NCBI GenBank assembly: GCA_964612065.1
Contig: CAZTCD010000004.1
Span: 1 to 64,000 of the forward strand
Direction of reading: 5' to 3'
Source: JAKFYM01 sp964612065
Lineage (GTDB): Bacteria; Bdellovibrionota; UBA1018; CAIPTA01
Length of the DNA: 64,000 nt
The position numbers were made by a program, and so were the translations under genes. The notes beneath the pieces were generated by a model that was given only the letters and a program-made list of their open reading frames with translations, ran no database searches and was not told the origin of the DNA. The first letter of the stretch is position 1. Every line of letters starts with the position of its first letter. This document shows positions 1 through 8,707 of the stretch, in pieces.

Positions 1-982
1 ATTCGGAAGGCGGGGCTTCGGGCAGAGAGTGCAGCTCTCGCTTCAATGCATCCAGATCCAATTTCGGAAGCAAATCCGGGCTCAGATGGAGGCCTCGCCC
101 TGATCTTCGCACCAATTCCGCATTGATCTTCTGCTCCGGATGATTTTCCATCGGCACCACCACGAATTTTTTCCCTGAAGCCAGCATTTCCGAAATGGAA
201 CTGAATCCGCCTTGAATGAAAAAATAGCGCGCGCTCGCCAGCTGCTCCGCCTCTATCGGCACCCGCCTCACGATCGGAATACCATTCCTCTCGGCAAAAG
301 CTTCGAGAGAAGAGCTCTGAATTCCTGAGCCGGATAGAATCACGGAGAACTCGTGGGCAAAGTTCCCACTCGATCCCAGATGGCCCAATCCGGCCTTCAC
401 CACCAGAGGCACAGGAGTATAGCTTTTGTTTCCTTGCGGGCCGGAAGGGATCACCGGAGCCAGGATCCTGTGTGAAAAAAATCGTTGCGCAAGGAAATCC
501 AGCCGCTCACGCACAAAGAAGGTGGCCTTCTCTCGCCAGGAAAGAGGCAGCGCCATTCGCTTCTGGGAGTCGAGCACGAATCCGGTTTGGCCCAGAAAAA
601 AGATCCGCACTCGGAGAAGCAAGAAGGGGAAGAAGTGATAGTCGGAATCGAGGAGCACGCTATCAGGCCGATCGAGCCGTGCTCTCAAAAAAAGGCGGGC
701 GGAATTGCGCAAATAAGCAAGCACGTAATAGGCGGGCCGGAGCACCTTCGGCCATCGGGAAGGCGAAGAATAAGGGCAGAGTGAAAGCAAGGTGAACTCA
801 ATCGGGGATTTCTTCTGGAACTCGCGTAGGTATTCCTCACCCTTACCCCAGGTGGCAACAGTCAAGCGAAGGCCGGATTCAGAGCCAAGCTGCTCGATGA
901 TCGCGGCAGCCCTTGAAGCATTGCCCATGCCGAGCCCTCCGCAACACAAGAGCACGGATTTATTGGCACCGCGCTCAGCCAT
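1..982 (-). CDS. MurG/MJ1255-like glycosyltransferase, cut off at the left edge
   Basis: The reverse strand is open from an ATG at 982 to the window edge (about 327 codons), so the C-terminus is missing. The N-terminus reads KSVLLCCGGLGMGNASRAAA, the glycine-rich GxGxGNxxRA loop of GT-B glycosyltransferases of the MurG/MJ1255 type. About 245 residues in, FIQGGFSSISEMLASGKK and VVVPMENHPEQ match the C-terminal sugar-nucleotide-binding region of that fold (gGxxSxxEmlxxGkp, then E-x-x-EQ). It should be a cytosolic sugar transferase, but donor and acceptor cannot be read from the sequence. The start overlaps the stop of the upstream YdjC-like gene by 8 bases, so the two are co-translated and probably act in one glycan pathway. 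Confidence 0.75.
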   Translation of the reverse strand, partial: MAERGANKSVLLCCGGLGMGNASRAAAIIEQLGSESGLRLTVATWGKGEEYLREFQKKSPIEFTLLSLCPYSSPSRWPKVLRPAYYVLAYLRNSARLFLRARLDRPDSVLLDSDYHFFPFLLLRVRIFFLGQTGFVLDSQKRMALPLSWREKATFFVRERLDFLAQRFFSHRILAPVIPSGPQGNKSYTPVPLVVKAGLGHLGSSGNFAHEFSVILSGSGIQSSSLEAFAERNGIPIVRRVPIEAEQLASARYFFIQGGFSSISEMLASGKKFVVVPMENHPEQKINAELVRRSGRGLHLSPDLLPKLDLDALKRELHSLPEAPPSE

Positions 983-1649
983 TTCTCTCCCCTACGATCC
1001 GAAAGATCGATTGGTACTCCTGCACCCGCTCCTCGCGGAGGGAGTCTGAAAATATGATGCGGGAAAAATCATCTTCCTTGGCCGGATGGCAAAGGAGTTC
1101 GGGAAAAGCCGCCAGCTTTTCCGAAAACTCCGCCACAGAAGCAAGATCATCAGAGCGCAGATAACCTGCCCTGCGCCAATCGGCACTGAATGCCAACCTG
1201 GCAGCCACGCCTCCGTAATAAGAAGCACGATGGGAGCGGTCGGAGGGCAATCGCAAAGGCAATCTCCATTTCCGCAATATACTCAATGGCCCCGGATAGA
1301 GATGAATGTGGCGATGGCCATTCACTGAATTAACGCAAATGCCTGCATGCTCAGCGGCCTCCTTCTGGCTCTCCAGCTCCGCCTTTAAAGGTGGGGAGGG
1401 AATCCAGAGGCAATGCCAGGGCAGATAACAGTTCGAATGATCCAGATCGAGGTGAACCGCCACCTTGGTTTTTTCAGCTTTCTGCATCTCGATCAGATCA
1501 TTCAGGCGGTGAAAAAAATAAGGGCGCTTCACGCATACAGAAACAGTATGCGCCATACCCTGCTCCGCCAGTTCGAGGCACGCCTCATTGATCGAGGGCG
1601 ACAGGCCCCAATCGTCGGGCGAAAGGCGGTTTGAAATCCATTGAGGCAC
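975..1649 (-). CDS. ChbG/YdjC-like carbohydrate deacetylase
   Basis: This 224-residue protein begins with ISNRLSPDDWGLSPSINEA, the YdjC/ChbG metal-site signature (two adjacent Asp, then G-x-S-x-x-x-N). VAVHLDLDH near residue 65 and GHRHIHLYPG near residue 113 supply the His ligands, and ELLCHPA near residue 185 is the usual C-terminal HP motif. The family removes acetyl groups from N-acetylated sugars such as chitin disaccharide using a divalent metal on a TIM-like barrel. No signal peptide is seen, so it should be cytosolic. It lies between a DUF1513-like gene (15 bases away) and a glycosyltransferase (8-base overlap), which points to glycan assembly rather than chitin use. The substrate is unknown. 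Confidence 0.8.
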   Translation of the reverse strand: MPQWISNRLSPDDWGLSPSINEACLELAEQGMAHTVSVCVKRPYFFHRLNDLIEMQKAEKTKVAVHLDLDHSNCYLPWHCLWIPSPPLKAELESQKEAAEHAGICVNSVNGHRHIHLYPGPLSILRKWRLPLRLPSDRSHRASYYGGVAARLAFSADWRRAGYLRSDDLASVAEFSEKLAAFPELLCHPAKEDDFSRIIFSDSLREERVQEYQSIFRIVGERNG

Positions 1650-1664
1650 GATTTACCTTTTCAC

Positions 1665-2822
1665 TCAGGCCTGAAGAAAGCCAATATGGCTTCCATTTCC
1701 CCCGGAAAATCCTTCCACTTGAACCACTGATTTTTCGCGGAAGTTGCACAAGAAGAATTCCTTGTTTTTGGCAGAGGTAACCATATAAGCATCCTTGCCC
1801 GGGAGATAAAGCAATCCCATGGAGTCAGGCACTTTCAAGAAGTCTTTATACTTGCCATCCTCAAAGCTCCAGCGATGCACATAATCCGAGATCAGTGTTG
1901 TAGCTACCAAATCACCTGCCGGGCTGGAAGTTAGATTGATGAATTCATCCAAAAAATACTCTTTGGGAACATGGGCAGGAATCTCCAAAGGCAGCAAAGA
2001 ATTATCGGGCTGCACGATCACCGCGAACCCGAGATGCCCCTTCACCTCCGCATTGTAAGCCCGCCCCCCAATCGCCACCCGCCCGTCAGGAAGCACATTC
2101 ATGTGCAAGGCAGTGCCTTTTTCAAAGGGAATATCCAGGGAACGCGCCATTTTCATGGTATCCAGATCGAACTCACATAAGCGGGAGGTATCGCCCACTT
2201 CTTTTACAAACGCGTTGATCACCACGAATCTATCGCCAGCGAGCATTCGCATATCATGGGGATAAATGCCTCCTGAACGCACATAGCGAATTACTTTTCC
2301 CGTTTCCAGCTCCCGCACACTGAGCTCCCCGTGCCCGGTTTTGTCATTGTGCTCTGAAACTATAACCCGCCCTCGTTTATCGTCCATCAGTGCGTGCCCA
2401 AAAAACCGCCGATCCTTCCCGGAATGCAGAAAATGAACGGGGCGGCCCGTGGCTCGATCCGCAATCACTCCATGCCTGCCCCATTTCTGGAAGGAATAGG
2501 CCCAGCGCCCTTGTGAATCGAAATCGATCGTGTGGCCATAAAAAGGAATCTCTGCCGTGATCATGTTCTTGCGATCGGAAAGCGCAAGAAATCCTTTTCT
2601 GGGTTTCATGTCGTCGGTGAAGCTGTACTTATTCGGATTGGAAAGATCGCGAACCCGGTCGGTGATTCCCACAAAACCATTCAATTCGAGTTCACGAGCA
2701 GGCCCCGGCTCTACAGGAGGAAACCGAAACAGCCTGGTTGACCAGAAGCCCAGCCCGGCAACAGCGGCGCCAGCCATAAGGCCGATAAATCCTCTGCGCC
2801 CCATTTTACCATCAAGGCTCAT
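1665..2822 (-). CDS. Tat-exported DUF1513-like beta-propeller protein
   Basis: The N-terminus carries a twin-arginine signal (GRRGFIGLMAG, then a hydrophobic stretch of about 15 residues), so it is predicted to be folded before export to the periplasm. The mature part has spaced repeats of the kind seen in beta-propellers. The central SGGIYPHDMRML resembles the SGGxxPHE motif of DUF1513 proteins. The length of 385 residues is usual for that family, whose biochemical role is not established. The start codon overlaps the stop of the upstream membrane-protein gene by 4 bases (ATGA), so both probably work together. I assign the family from motif recall only. Confidence 0.6.
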   Translation of the reverse strand: MSLDGKMGRRGFIGLMAGAAVAGLGFWSTRLFRFPPVEPGPARELELNGFVGITDRVRDLSNPNKYSFTDDMKPRKGFLALSDRKNMITAEIPFYGHTIDFDSQGRWAYSFQKWGRHGVIADRATGRPVHFLHSGKDRRFFGHALMDDKRGRVIVSEHNDKTGHGELSVRELETGKVIRYVRSGGIYPHDMRMLAGDRFVVINAFVKEVGDTSRLCEFDLDTMKMARSLDIPFEKGTALHMNVLPDGRVAIGGRAYNAEVKGHLGFAVIVQPDNSLLPLEIPAHVPKEYFLDEFINLTSSPAGDLVATTLISDYVHRWSFEDGKYKDFLKVPDSMGLLYLPGKDAYMVTSAKNKEFFLCNFREKSVVQVEGFSGGNGSHIGFLQA

Positions 2823-4012
2823 AGCATCCCCTTCTGCGTGCGGCTCTCATTTCCCAATTTTGCATCCGCCAGATTTCCGATATCGAACACAAATTCATGG
2901 CCTGGAATGTCGCCGGTGCGGATTCTTTGAATCACGGTGCTGCTGGGCCAGGCTATTTTGATTTTTCCTGGGCCGCCTTTGCAACTGAACTCAAAAGAAT
3001 ACTCCAACGGGCCAAGCACATAACTCTTCAGCCTGCCGGCCTCCACCGAAAAAAAGCCGATCCGCGATGGCAGCATTTTTCGCTGAACCTCGTTCTTGCA
3101 ATCCACTTCCACGCTCATGTCTTTCAACGATTGGGTAAAATCAGGCAGAATCCATTGGCTGGGAACAGAAAGCGGCCTTCCGAGCACAAGCAGATTCAGT
3201 TTCATCAGCCCATTTTTACTGGGAGCCACCTTTATCCGCACAGCTGAGGCACAATATCTTTCCTTGCCCAAGCAGTCGTTCCAGCGTGCGATAAATTCTC
3301 CGGCTCCCAGCTGTTCTGTTTCGGGCCCCTGCGCTGGATGCCGGGCGTATTTTTCTTCCAACGCAGAAGGGTAATAGCCTAACCCCAGATTATGAAAGTG
3401 CTTGGGAAAATCCGAGGATCGAACTCGATATTCGAGCAGGTCTACAGTAGTTACGCTCGCCAAAGGCTTCAGTTCGATTCCGCCCCGGGCGATTTCTGCC
3501 TCCATCCTCGGCTCCAAGCCTATTCCCGAAAGTTTCAGATCGGCGGTGCTGGCACCAAATTCTCTCACTGTTACCAAAAAACCATCAGGCTCATTCGAAC
3601 CGGGAGCTCTCCCTCCTCGGGTTTTCCAGCGGTCGTATTCAAGCCGATAAATCTCACCGAGATCGGTTTCATACTGCACTCCAACCAGGAAAATTCGGCC
3701 TCGCGCCACATCCCAGCTCCAGCCAGTACGAGAAATAATGGATTGGCTGATTTTTTTCAGATGCAATGAAACCAAGCTTTGGCCGGGATTTTCAATATTC
3801 GTTTTACCGATCAACTGCTGAGTTAAGGGAAGCGCCACCAATCCTGCGATCAAAAGAGCTCTCCACTTTGGAATATTCAATCTGAGAACTAGAGCGAACA
3901 GGAGGGGCACTAACGGCAGAATTGCCTGCACCAGCAGAGAAGGAACCTCAAAGACAATTGGCAAGGCTCTATGCCAGGCAAGAGCCAACCACGCGGCCAC
4001 TACAACCAGCAT
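2819..4012 (-). CDS. membrane-anchored protein of unknown function
   Basis: A 397-residue protein that I do not recognise. The first 75 residues hold about three hydrophobic helices, including LLVQAILPLVPLLFALVL and ALLIAGLVALPL. The remaining 320 residues are soluble and rich in beta-type sequence, probably periplasmic, with a close Cys pair (CLGKERYC) and two later Cys that could form disulfides. It sits 12 bases downstream of the GT-C-like gene and overlaps the DUF1513-like gene by 4 bases, so it belongs to this five-gene reverse-strand operon. No catalytic motif is visible. A role in cell-surface glycan export or anchoring is only a guess from its neighbours. Confidence 0.6.
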   Translation of the reverse strand: MLVVVAAWLALAWHRALPIVFEVPSLLVQAILPLVPLLFALVLRLNIPKWRALLIAGLVALPLTQQLIGKTNIENPGQSLVSLHLKKISQSIISRTGWSWDVARGRIFLVGVQYETDLGEIYRLEYDRWKTRGGRAPGSNEPDGFLVTVREFGASTADLKLSGIGLEPRMEAEIARGGIELKPLASVTTVDLLEYRVRSSDFPKHFHNLGLGYYPSALEEKYARHPAQGPETEQLGAGEFIARWNDCLGKERYCASAVRIKVAPSKNGLMKLNLLVLGRPLSVPSQWILPDFTQSLKDMSVEVDCKNEVQRKMLPSRIGFFSVEAGRLKSYVLGPLEYSFEFSCKGGPGKIKIAWPSSTVIQRIRTGDIPGHEFVFDIGNLADAKLGNESRTQKGML

Positions 4013-4024
4013 AAAAAAACTGAA

Positions 4025-5173
4025 TCACTTTCGATCCAAAGAATCCAAACGGGAAAAGACGAGAGCCAAAGCAAGAGAGTTGATCACGGAAAATACCAAT
4101 CCGTAACGCTGGGCAAGTGAAGTGAATAGATAATAGGAACCAAACGGCAAGAGAACGATCCAGCCCCAAAAGGCAACATTGATCCAGCGATCCAGATCCC
4201 CCATATCCGCCGTGCGATATTTCCGCCTCAGATAAACATACCAATACAGGAACGGCACAATAGCCAGAATGTACTGCAAGACTCTTCGCATACTGCGCCA
4301 ATCAAAAAGATCGCTCACAGGAAGCACCAGGGCCTGGCCGAGCAAATACTGCATCTTGAAATAGAAAGACTCCAACAGAAACACCGGGGCGTTGGCTATG
4401 CTTCCTGCGGAAGCAACTTCCTGCCCCACGGGGCCCCGGAGCAGCCCCCAAAGAAAGGGCGCAAGAGCCGGAGCAGCCCCAAATATGCAAAGCAGGAAAA
4501 GAGAGGAATAAGACCGAAGGCGAGCCCCCGGCTTGAACTGGGTTTCTACCACGAACGGAAAAAGAAAAAACACAGCCATCTGCATGTGAAACTGAATCGA
4601 AATGGTCGTTATGAAAAAGTATAGCCAGTGGAGATAGGCTTTCGCGTATCCTGCCATCTTCGGCTGCTTCCATAGAAGAAAAAGCAAGGCGATAATCAGA
4701 GGAGTGAGAAAGCTGGGATTATTGAAAAATCGAAGGGTGCCCAGATAATAACCAGGCCCCAAAAGTGTGCATAGAAAGATGAGAGCGGGCACAAATCCAA
4801 GTAGCTTGCGAAACCAGGCAGCAAAGATTCCAAGGCTGATGGCAGAGCTAATGAAGAGAAAATGCCCCAACGCTTCCCAGGTATCAAAAAACCAGAGAAC
4901 CGCTGCCTTTAAAAAATAATACGCCGGACCAGGCAGGTTTCCCCCACCGGAGAGCTCGGGCCCGTAGAGCACCACATGCCCCGCAAGAATATCCCTGGCT
5001 CTTTGGATATCGCGCGACTCGAAAACGTAAAATACAAACAAATCCCAATTGGAATAGAAAAACGGAACCAAAAAAAGAGCCCAAAGAATTACCTCAAAGG
5101 TAAACGAACGGCGCACCGATCGTATTGAAGCAAAAAGCTTCCGCCCACAATTGCCCTGCCTTACTATACCCAT
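4025..5173 (-). CDS. GT-C type (PMT/ArnT-like) membrane glycosyltransferase, probable
   Basis: This 382-residue protein has about ten hydrophobic helices. After the first helix come ESRDIQRARDILAG and then LYGPELSGGGNLPGPAYYFLKA. This arrangement, an acidic residue in the first external loop followed by a G-P-x-YY segment, is typical of GT-C transferases that use polyprenyl-phosphate sugars (GT39/83-like). Such enzymes add a sugar to lipid or protein on the periplasmic side. It is shorter than ArnT (about 550) and seems to lack a large C-terminal periplasmic domain. It is the first gene of the reverse-strand operon; no good ribosome site precedes the ATG, and the divergent methyltransferase gene starts only 30 bases away. 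Confidence 0.55.
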   Translation of the reverse strand: MGIVRQGNCGRKLFASIRSVRRSFTFEVILWALFLVPFFYSNWDLFVFYVFESRDIQRARDILAGHVVLYGPELSGGGNLPGPAYYFLKAAVLWFFDTWEALGHFLFISSAISLGIFAAWFRKLLGFVPALIFLCTLLGPGYYLGTLRFFNNPSFLTPLIIALLFLLWKQPKMAGYAKAYLHWLYFFITTISIQFHMQMAVFFLFPFVVETQFKPGARLRSYSSLFLLCIFGAAPALAPFLWGLLRGPVGQEVASAGSIANAPVFLLESFYFKMQYLLGQALVLPVSDLFDWRSMRRVLQYILAIVPFLYWYVYLRRKYRTADMGDLDRWINVAFWGWIVLLPFGSYYLFTSLAQRYGLVFSVINSLALALVFSRLDSLDRK

Positions 5174-5203
5174 TCAAGGGTAATTTTAGGCTTTCCAGGC
5201 ATT

Positions 5204-5887
5204 ATGAGTCACGCAAAAGAAGACCTTCAGATAGCCAAGGACTACTGGAACCAGCGAATTCTTGGGTGGGAAGCAAAGCGATATGGAATTTCGCGCTTGC
5301 TCGATCCCTTATCGTGGCCGCTACGGCTCCGCCTCAGGCACGCCAGCAGGCTGCTGTTTTCCTTCCTGGAGAAGGATGCCAGAATTCTTGAGCTAGGATG
5401 TGGCTCGGGCGGGCTGGCTGTGGCTTTAATGCCTTCAGCGCAAACCAAACCCTTTTTCTACCATGGAGTGGACATCTCCGACCGAGCGATTTCATCCGCC
5501 TCAGAACGGCAACTCGGCACCCGTTTTGTGTTCCAGGCGGGGGATGCCGCAGTCGCGGCCGCTCTTTCCGGCCAGTTTCAAGTAGTTGTTTTTCTCGGAC
5601 TGGTGGATTGGCTGAATGATAAACAATTGGACTTACTCTTTTCTTCGCTGAATAGCCCCACCCTGGTGTTTTCTTTCTCTGAAAAAAGAGACGGCTTGCT
5701 CGCGATCCCCTACGAATGGCATCGGGCCAGAACCGACAGAAACACCAAAGGATATGGGGCGCGCACCTACACAAAAGAAGAGATCTGGCGGCTCGTGGAT
5801 CGCTGCGGATATATTATCAAGAGCCTGGAAAAAACCGATCCGCTCAGCCCTTCTCGCCTGGTATATGCCACCAGGATACAGTCATGA
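5204..5887 (+). CDS. class I SAM-dependent methyltransferase
   Basis: The 227-residue protein has the SAM-binding motif I ILELGCGSGGLAVAL near residue 62, an acidic post-I residue (YHGVDIS), and VVVFLGLVDWL at the motif IV position. The C-terminus (YTKEEIWRLVDRCGYIIKSLE) is the usual helix-strand end of the fold. The methyl acceptor cannot be deduced. Its stop overlaps the ATG of a second methyltransferase (ATGA), so the two are translationally coupled. The genes run away from the glycan operon on the other strand, with only 30 bases between the starts. Confidence 0.8.
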   Translation: MSHAKEDLQIAKDYWNQRILGWEAKRYGISRLLDPLSWPLRLRLRHASRLLFSFLEKDARILELGCGSGGLAVALMPSAQTKPFFYHGVDISDRAISSASERQLGTRFVFQAGDAAVAAALSGQFQVVVFLGLVDWLNDKQLDLLFSSLNSPTLVFSFSEKRDGLLAIPYEWHRARTDRNTKGYGARTYTKEEIWRLVDRCGYIIKSLEKTDPLSPSRLVYATRIQS

Positions 5888-6468
5888 GCTATTTTGATCT
5901 CGTAGCCCCAGCCTATTCCGCATTGTCGCGCTATTCACCTTGGCGCCTGTTGCGGGAAATAGAGGAGAGGAAAATTTTCCGCCCCTTGGAACTCGGCTCT
6001 ACCAGCAGCCTCCTCGATATAGGCTGTGGCTCAGGCCACTACATGAGAGCGGCGGCCAGAAGAAATCCCCACCTTGAAGTTTTCGGCTGCGAGCCCTCAG
6101 CCGCCATGGCAGCCGCCTGCGAGCGTGATGGCTTTCCGGTTTTTCGAGGCCCTATTGAAAGCTACCCCGAGCAAAGAACCTTTGATTTGGTGCTATGTGC
6201 CGGAGCGCTGGAATTTTTTGAGGATCCGGAATTATTTTTCCGCAAATGCCGAAGGCTGAATTCTCCCTCAGGAAAACTCGTTGCGTTTTTCCCAGGGAAA
6301 AACTGGTGGGGATTTCTCTATCGGATTTTTCATCGAATGCTTGGCAATAAGGTGCTTCTAAGGCCGGGAGAACTTTATAATGAATTGGCAAATCGCTCAG
6401 GATTCGTGCTGGTGGATGATTCAGGGCTTTCGGCCACCGGCCAAGTGATGGTTTGGGAACCCCGCTAG
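5884..6468 (+). CDS. class I SAM-dependent methyltransferase
   Basis: A 194-residue protein starting at an ATG inside the previous stop (ATGA overlap); longer upstream readings in this frame only shadow the first methyltransferase. LLDIGCGSGHYMRAAA (about residue 42) is motif I, VFGCEPSAAM supplies the acidic/adenine region, and FDLVLCAGALEFFEDPELF is the Methyltransf_11-type motif IV. The N-terminal FDLVAPAYSALSRYSPWRL is typical of UbiE-like small-molecule methyltransferases. The substrate is unknown; pairing with a second methyltransferase suggests successive methylation of one lipid or sugar product. Confidence 0.8.
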   Translation: MSYFDLVAPAYSALSRYSPWRLLREIEERKIFRPLELGSTSSLLDIGCGSGHYMRAAARRNPHLEVFGCEPSAAMAAACERDGFPVFRGPIESYPEQRTFDLVLCAGALEFFEDPELFFRKCRRLNSPSGKLVAFFPGKNWWGFLYRIFHRMLGNKVLLRPGELYNELANRSGFVLVDDSGLSATGQVMVWEPR

Positions 6469-6477
6469 AAGCCAGAG

Positions 6478-6502
6478 GCTCCAGATCCCAAGACCCCTGG
6501 AG
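6478..6502. terminator. weak hairpin between convergent genes
   Basis: CTCCAG at 6479 pairs with CTGGAG at 6497 (6-bp stem, 12-base loop), 10 bases after the methyltransferase stop and just before the stop of the convergent secreted-protein gene. No T-run follows on either strand, so termination here is uncertain. Confidence 0.25.
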
Positions 6503-6529
6503 TACAGATACCGATCGAAAATTCGTGCT

Positions 6530-8050
6530 TCACTTGTAGGCACCACACGGATGCTGAAGCGCTTTAACAGAAGGCTTCACCTGGGGCGGCAGCTTGAGCA
6601 CCTCTAAGTTTTGAATGAATTCCATGGGAATCTTGGGATAGGGATCGTCTCCCCAGGGCCACTTTGTGCCAGCTCCAAACGCCATTGATCCCGCCCGGGT
6701 ATTCAAAGCATAAAAACTGAAGCCCCCACCGGAATTATCGGCATTATACGCTCCATAAATCTTCAAGGCCTTACCAATTTTCTGCAAGTACTCAGGATAC
6801 TTTGAGAGATCAAAATCGGGCCGCAGGCGCACGCGAGCACCTTCCGGTATGTATTGATTTCCTACAAAAGGCCCATCACTCTCTGTTGCGGGAGCTACCG
6901 GGCCGCCCTTTCTATTCATACCGCTCGAAAAAATCAGCGCATGCTTAATCTCACCCGATCCCAGTAACTCATCCGGAAAGATTACTCCCGCGAGATTAGC
7001 GAAGCCTGAACCTCGCGTTGAGGCTCCCATGGGATAAACTCCGCTGTCTGCAACATACATCCTATTTGCCCATGACGTGCGCCATACTCCGGAAACCTTG
7101 GAGGCTTGCCAGAAGTCATACAGGCATCCGGTGGATGAGTCTAAAATAGTCATATGCCCATCCTGTTTATTATCAGGAATCGCGGCATCGGGAATGGGCA
7201 CATTACTCAATTGAGTAAAGCCGCTAATCTGAAATTTAACTAACTTTATCGTATACCGAGGTGTTTTCGCGTCAGCCAAAAAGAGAGGAACGGACCACTC
7301 TTTCCACGCGATTACGGCGCCGCGCGCTTTGGCGTCGTTCACTAAAGAATTCCTCATTATACCGGAGTTTGGGTCAACAGTGGAATTCGCGGGAATCGGC
7401 ACGTTGAAAGGAGATGTGGCGTGGAAGAGCGTTGGCGCGGGTTGACTCGGGTCTGGTGTTGGAGATGGAGTTGGAGGAGTGGGTGGTGGACTTGATGCGT
7501 CCCCTTCTTTTATCAAAACCACATCGTCCACTTGAAATCCATTGCCCCGCACGGCTCTATCCTGAACGATATAAACCTCCAGGCTGGTTCTCCCTACATC
7601 TATGCCGGAGCTCACCGAAATCTGCTGCCAGTAGTCTGCGAGCTTTGTAACAGGGCTGTAAGTGCCTCGAACGGCCTGCTTGCCACCGCGTTGCCTCAAA
7701 ACAATCTTCACTGGCTTTCCCACGGAGGAAGCGCGATTCGTTCTAACGTAAGCACTGGCGGTATACCTTTTTCCCGCCTCCGGCTTAACTACCGAAGCGG
7801 GATTGTCGTCCAGACTGATATAATTCTTCCCTGAATAAAGAACCTGGCAAGAGGCGGGGGCACTTCTGAAGATCTTGGTGTTTCGAGAAACCGGATTTAC
7901 CCATCCGAAGGTGCCTTTGTTGCAATCGGGATTTTTTATCAAGTTCTGACTTTGCCCCTCAACAGGCACCACTAGAACCAATAAAAAACTCAGCCTTGAG
8001 AAAAATCGAATTGGTGGTATCGGAAAGATCTTTCTCATACTTCTCTGCAC
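6530..8050 (-). CDS. secreted protein with N-terminal CBM-like domain and Pro-rich linker
   Basis: A hydrophobic signal peptide (about residues 10-32) precedes a jelly-roll-like domain of about 150 residues (NLIKNPDCNKGTFGW, then YTASAYVRTN) that resembles CBM4/9-type carbohydrate-binding modules. A linker of repeated SPPPTPPTPSPTP type follows near residues 188-205. The C-terminal 300 residues start SPFNVPIPANSTVDPNS and are rich in Trp, Gly and Tyr; I associate this opening with secreted proteins of unknown function in actinobacteria. The layout is that of an extracellular polysaccharide-active or polysaccharide-binding protein, but I see no known catalytic signature. GTG at 8050 has a GGGGA site 4-5 bases upstream; ATG at 8038 is the alternative. 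Confidence 0.65.
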   Translation of the reverse strand: MQRSMRKIFPIPPIRFFSRLSFLLVLVVPVEGQSQNLIKNPDCNKGTFGWVNPVSRNTKIFRSAPASCQVLYSGKNYISLDDNPASVVKPEAGKRYTASAYVRTNRASSVGKPVKIVLRQRGGKQAVRGTYSPVTKLADYWQQISVSSGIDVGRTSLEVYIVQDRAVRGNGFQVDDVVLIKEGDASSPPPTPPTPSPTPDPSQPAPTLFHATSPFNVPIPANSTVDPNSGIMRNSLVNDAKARGAVIAWKEWSVPLFLADAKTPRYTIKLVKFQISGFTQLSNVPIPDAAIPDNKQDGHMTILDSSTGCLYDFWQASKVSGVWRTSWANRMYVADSGVYPMGASTRGSGFANLAGVIFPDELLGSGEIKHALIFSSGMNRKGGPVAPATESDGPFVGNQYIPEGARVRLRPDFDLSKYPEYLQKIGKALKIYGAYNADNSGGGFSFYALNTRAGSMAFGAGTKWPWGDDPYPKIPMEFIQNLEVLKLPPQVKPSVKALQHPCGAYK

Positions 8051-8123
8051 AGTTTCCCCGTCTTAGGAGTTGCCGAACCATTCCTCACACGATCTTTTAC
8101 TCAATTCACATTACCAATCGGCA

Positions 8124-8630
8124 TCAAAGCTTCAGGTTCTCTGTGATCTCGGAATCCACATCGATCCGAATGGAACAGGAATACTCGTTCACTGACTTTC
8201 CCTTGGCGGATCCAATCAGCTCCACGCACTGGCTGGGAGGAAAGAGTCTGCCGAAAAATCGTACCACGCCCCGGCGCTTATCTCGGTATCGCACGTATTC
8301 CTCGGTGGAATAAGGTTGTATCGCATCATACAGCTCTTTCGCTGTGGCTCCGGAGCAAGGAATGCTCACGATCGACCATCTGCGCCCCTCCACGGTAGTC
8401 TTCCCGATATTCACGGAATTTTCCTTGATGCGAGAATTGATACAGCCCTTGAAAGCATTCGTGGTGCGCAGATCGCTCTTGCCTTCTTTCGCATCGCTCG
8501 CTTTCGCAGCCGAGGCAGGCTCGCGCAGTTCACTAACGGAACCAGAAGTGATGCCGGCCTGGAACCAGATGCCGAGCGCGAAGAAAAATACGGACACCAG
8601 GGCAATAAGACTGAATTTTACGTAGGTCAT
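8124..8630 (-). CDS. single-span membrane protein, unknown
   Basis: A 168-residue protein that I do not recognise. One N-terminal helix (FSLIALVSVFFFALGIWF) is followed by about 140 soluble residues that should lie in the periplasm, with four Cys spaced as two likely disulfides (FKGCIN, IPCSG, SQCVE, YSCSI). The ATG at 8630 has AGG 7 bases upstream; a TTG at 8648 is also possible. It lies 73 bases upstream of the CBM-like secreted gene in the same direction. No motif suggests a function. Confidence 0.6.
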   Translation of the reverse strand: MTYVKFSLIALVSVFFFALGIWFQAGITSGSVSELREPASAAKASDAKEGKSDLRTTNAFKGCINSRIKENSVNIGKTTVEGRRWSIVSIPCSGATAKELYDAIQPYSTEEYVRYRDKRRGVVRFFGRLFPPSQCVELIGSAKGKSVNEYSCSIRIDVDSEITENLKL

Positions 8631-8707
8631 CAGGATGCCTATCGGCAAGGATCAAGGAGCCCTTAAGAGTGAAAGAGGTGCCCCAAGCATGGAATTTCAA
8701 AGGAAAT

